6,713 nucleotides of DNA from JAPHTQ01 sp050287105 (GTDB taxonomy: Bacteria > Pseudomonadota > Gammaproteobacteria > Thiohalomonadales > Thiohalomonadaceae). Position 1 is the first letter of the stretch. Each line of letters starts with the position of its first letter. Below, one piece after another: positions 5,582 through 6,713 of the stretch. The stretch covers positions 1 through 6,713 of the forward strand of contig JBNKBG010000098.1 in the NCBI GenBank assembly GCA_050287105.1, written 5' to 3'. Under the pieces are notes generated by a model. The model searched no databases, was not told the DNA's origin, and saw only the letters and a program-made list of their open reading frames with translations. The position numbers and the translations under genes were made by a program.

Positions 5582-6713
5582 CTAAACGCTGCCAGGTAGT
5601 AGCGGAGGGATCGGACAGTCAAGACGTGCGCCAATGGCACGCAGCAACTCAGCCTCGGTGATCGTCACTTTACCATCGGCAGAAATAGCGGAGGTACAGG
5701 CCTCGATTAGACCTGCCTTGAAGCGATATTTCAGGCTGTTGAGTCGCGTCAGGGCCTCGCTGAAACGCGTCAGCGAAATCGCCTGGCGCGAGACCAGCTG
5801 ACCATCTACCTGCTGTTCAAGTGCTTGCCATGCTAGAGAAAAGGCCTTTGCTGTGATTTCTTCGTTATCGTGTCCCGCATAGGCCAATACTGAAAGGACC
5901 AACGCACAATCGCTGTTTATCTGTTGCAGGCTGGCGTGATGCGGTGCTTTGGTGACACTCCCCAGTGCATGTTCCAGCAGTGACAGTACCGCAAACTCAA
6001 ATACCGTCACCCGCGCATCGGCATCGATAATCGCCCGGCAGTTGCGCAGAAACTGTGCCGCATCCTTGCCATCAATTTCACGGATCGCCGGGATGGCCAT
6101 TTCGAGTAGCGGTAGACGTGCCGCCTTGTCCACACCACTCAAGTCGTAAGCGACGCTCTGTGCGAGCACCGCAGGCTCTTCGCCCTGGAGCAATTGCGGT
6201 AACTGTTTCGAGGGATGTGGTAGTGAGGTAGCCAACATCGCATAGACCAATGCACTGGCACGCTGCAGATCATGGACATCCGCCAGAATCGCTGCTGGCA
6301 CTGCGGCCAACAGCTGATGTGCGTAACCGAGATGTCGCGCATCGTAATTACCGACACTATGGCGCACCTCTTGCGGTGTTACCGCCATGGATTCTCCTGC
6401 CGACAGACCACTGTAGAGATTGTCCGCCGCAACACTCTCTGCGGCACTCTGCTGTGCCTTGCCGCGAAACATCGGTTCGAGGCGACGAATACGCTCTTCC
6501 AACGGTGGATGAGTGGCCAGTAGATCGAGATGCAGCACCACACCGGTATCGAAAAACATGTGGCTGGCCTGCTCCGCATTGGGATGCATTATCCGATTCT
6601 CGCTAAAACCACCGATACGTTTCAGGGCTCCGGCCAGTCCAGCCGGATTACGGGTAAACTGCACTGCCGCCGCGTCAGCGAGAAATTCACGCTGTCTCGA
6701 TACCGCAGCCTTA
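5582..6713 (-). CDS. M48-family zinc metallopeptidase, C-terminal part with TerB-like extension (N-terminus beyond window)
   Basis: The frame is open to the right edge of the window, so the start and the HExxH zinc motif are not visible; 376 C-terminal residues are. Numbering from the window edge, SRQREFLADAAAVQFTRNP (5-23) is the M48/HtpX block whose Glu9 supplies the third zinc ligand. ALKRIGG (29-35), HMFF (51-54) and LLATHPPLEERIRRLEPMF (64-82) complete the end of the peptidase domain. Family members act at the inner membrane in protein quality control. After residue 82 there are nearly 300 further residues, longer than plain HtpX, largely helical and without an obvious membrane segment. 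Two acidic stretches, IDADARVTVFEF (229-240) and ISADGKVTITEAELL (343-357), look like TerB-type DGxVxxxE helices. The gene is on the same strand as the hybrid kinase and ends in TAG 211 bp before its start. A GTG at 6664 lies inside the conserved block and is not a start. Confidence 0.9.
   Translation of the reverse strand, partial: KAAVSRQREFLADAAAVQFTRNPAGLAGALKRIGGFSENRIMHPNAEQASHMFFDTGVVLHLDLLATHPPLEERIRRLEPMFRGKAQQSAAESVAADNLYSGLSAGESMAVTPQEVRHSVGNYDARHLGYAHQLLAAVPAAILADVHDLQRASALVYAMLATSLPHPSKQLPQLLQGEEPAVLAQSVAYDLSGVDKAARLPLLEMAIPAIREIDGKDAAQFLRNCRAIIDADARVTVFEFAVLSLLEHALGSVTKAPHHASLQQINSDCALVLSVLAYAGHDNEEITAKAFSLAWQALEQQVDGQLVSRQAISLTRFSEALTRLNSLKYRFKAGLIEACTSAISADGKVTITEAELLRAIGARLDCPIPPLLPGSV

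Noticed and set aside
1..6713. CRISPR arrays, tRNA or rRNA genes, insertion sequences
   Set aside because: No regularly spaced repeats, no tRNA-like cloverleaf signature, and no transposase or terminal inverted repeats were seen; the window is almost fully explained by seven protein genes.

Overview
The window looks like a gammaproteobacterial chromosome fragment, moderately GC-rich in its genes with AT-richer intergenic DNA. The gene families would fit a sulfur-metabolising lineage with respiratory molybdoenzymes, but the sequence alone does not fix a genus, and that placement is an inference.

Bases 1-2537 (+ strand) are the 3' end of a tightly packed operon. It starts inside a gene for a four-cluster [4Fe-4S] electron-transfer subunit (PsrB/TtrB/DmsB type). 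The next gene overlaps it by one base and encodes an eight-helix NrfD/PsrC-type quinone-interacting membrane anchor. A TorD/DmsD-type molybdoenzyme chaperone follows, and then a protein of the HybE family, normally known as a [NiFe]-hydrogenase maturation chaperone. The layout implies a membrane-bound oxidoreductase whose catalytic subunit, presumably a molybdopterin enzyme, lies upstream of the window. The B and C subunits would carry electrons between quinone and that subunit, and the last two genes would fold and quality-control it. A HybE-family protein beside a TorD-family protein is the most unusual feature here.

Bases 2538-2875 are noncoding. They hold a perfect 34-bp GC-rich palindrome (2604-2637), two further inverted repeats, and a good sigma70-like promoter immediately before the next gene.

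Bases 2876-5370 hold a two-component pair arranged tail to tail: a NarL/LuxR-type response regulator (+) and a six-helix hybrid histidine kinase with a C-terminal receiver (-), with only 50 bp between their stop codons. They probably act together. Their target is unknown, with the upstream respiratory operon as the nearest candidate.

Bases 5371-5581 are a 211-bp leader for the kinase gene with two related CGGTAG-containing imperfect palindromes. From 5582 to the window end (- strand) is the C-terminal part of an M48-family zinc metallopeptidase with a long, apparently soluble C-terminal extension that ends in a TerB-like acidic repeat. Its HExxH motif and membrane segments, if present, lie beyond the window.
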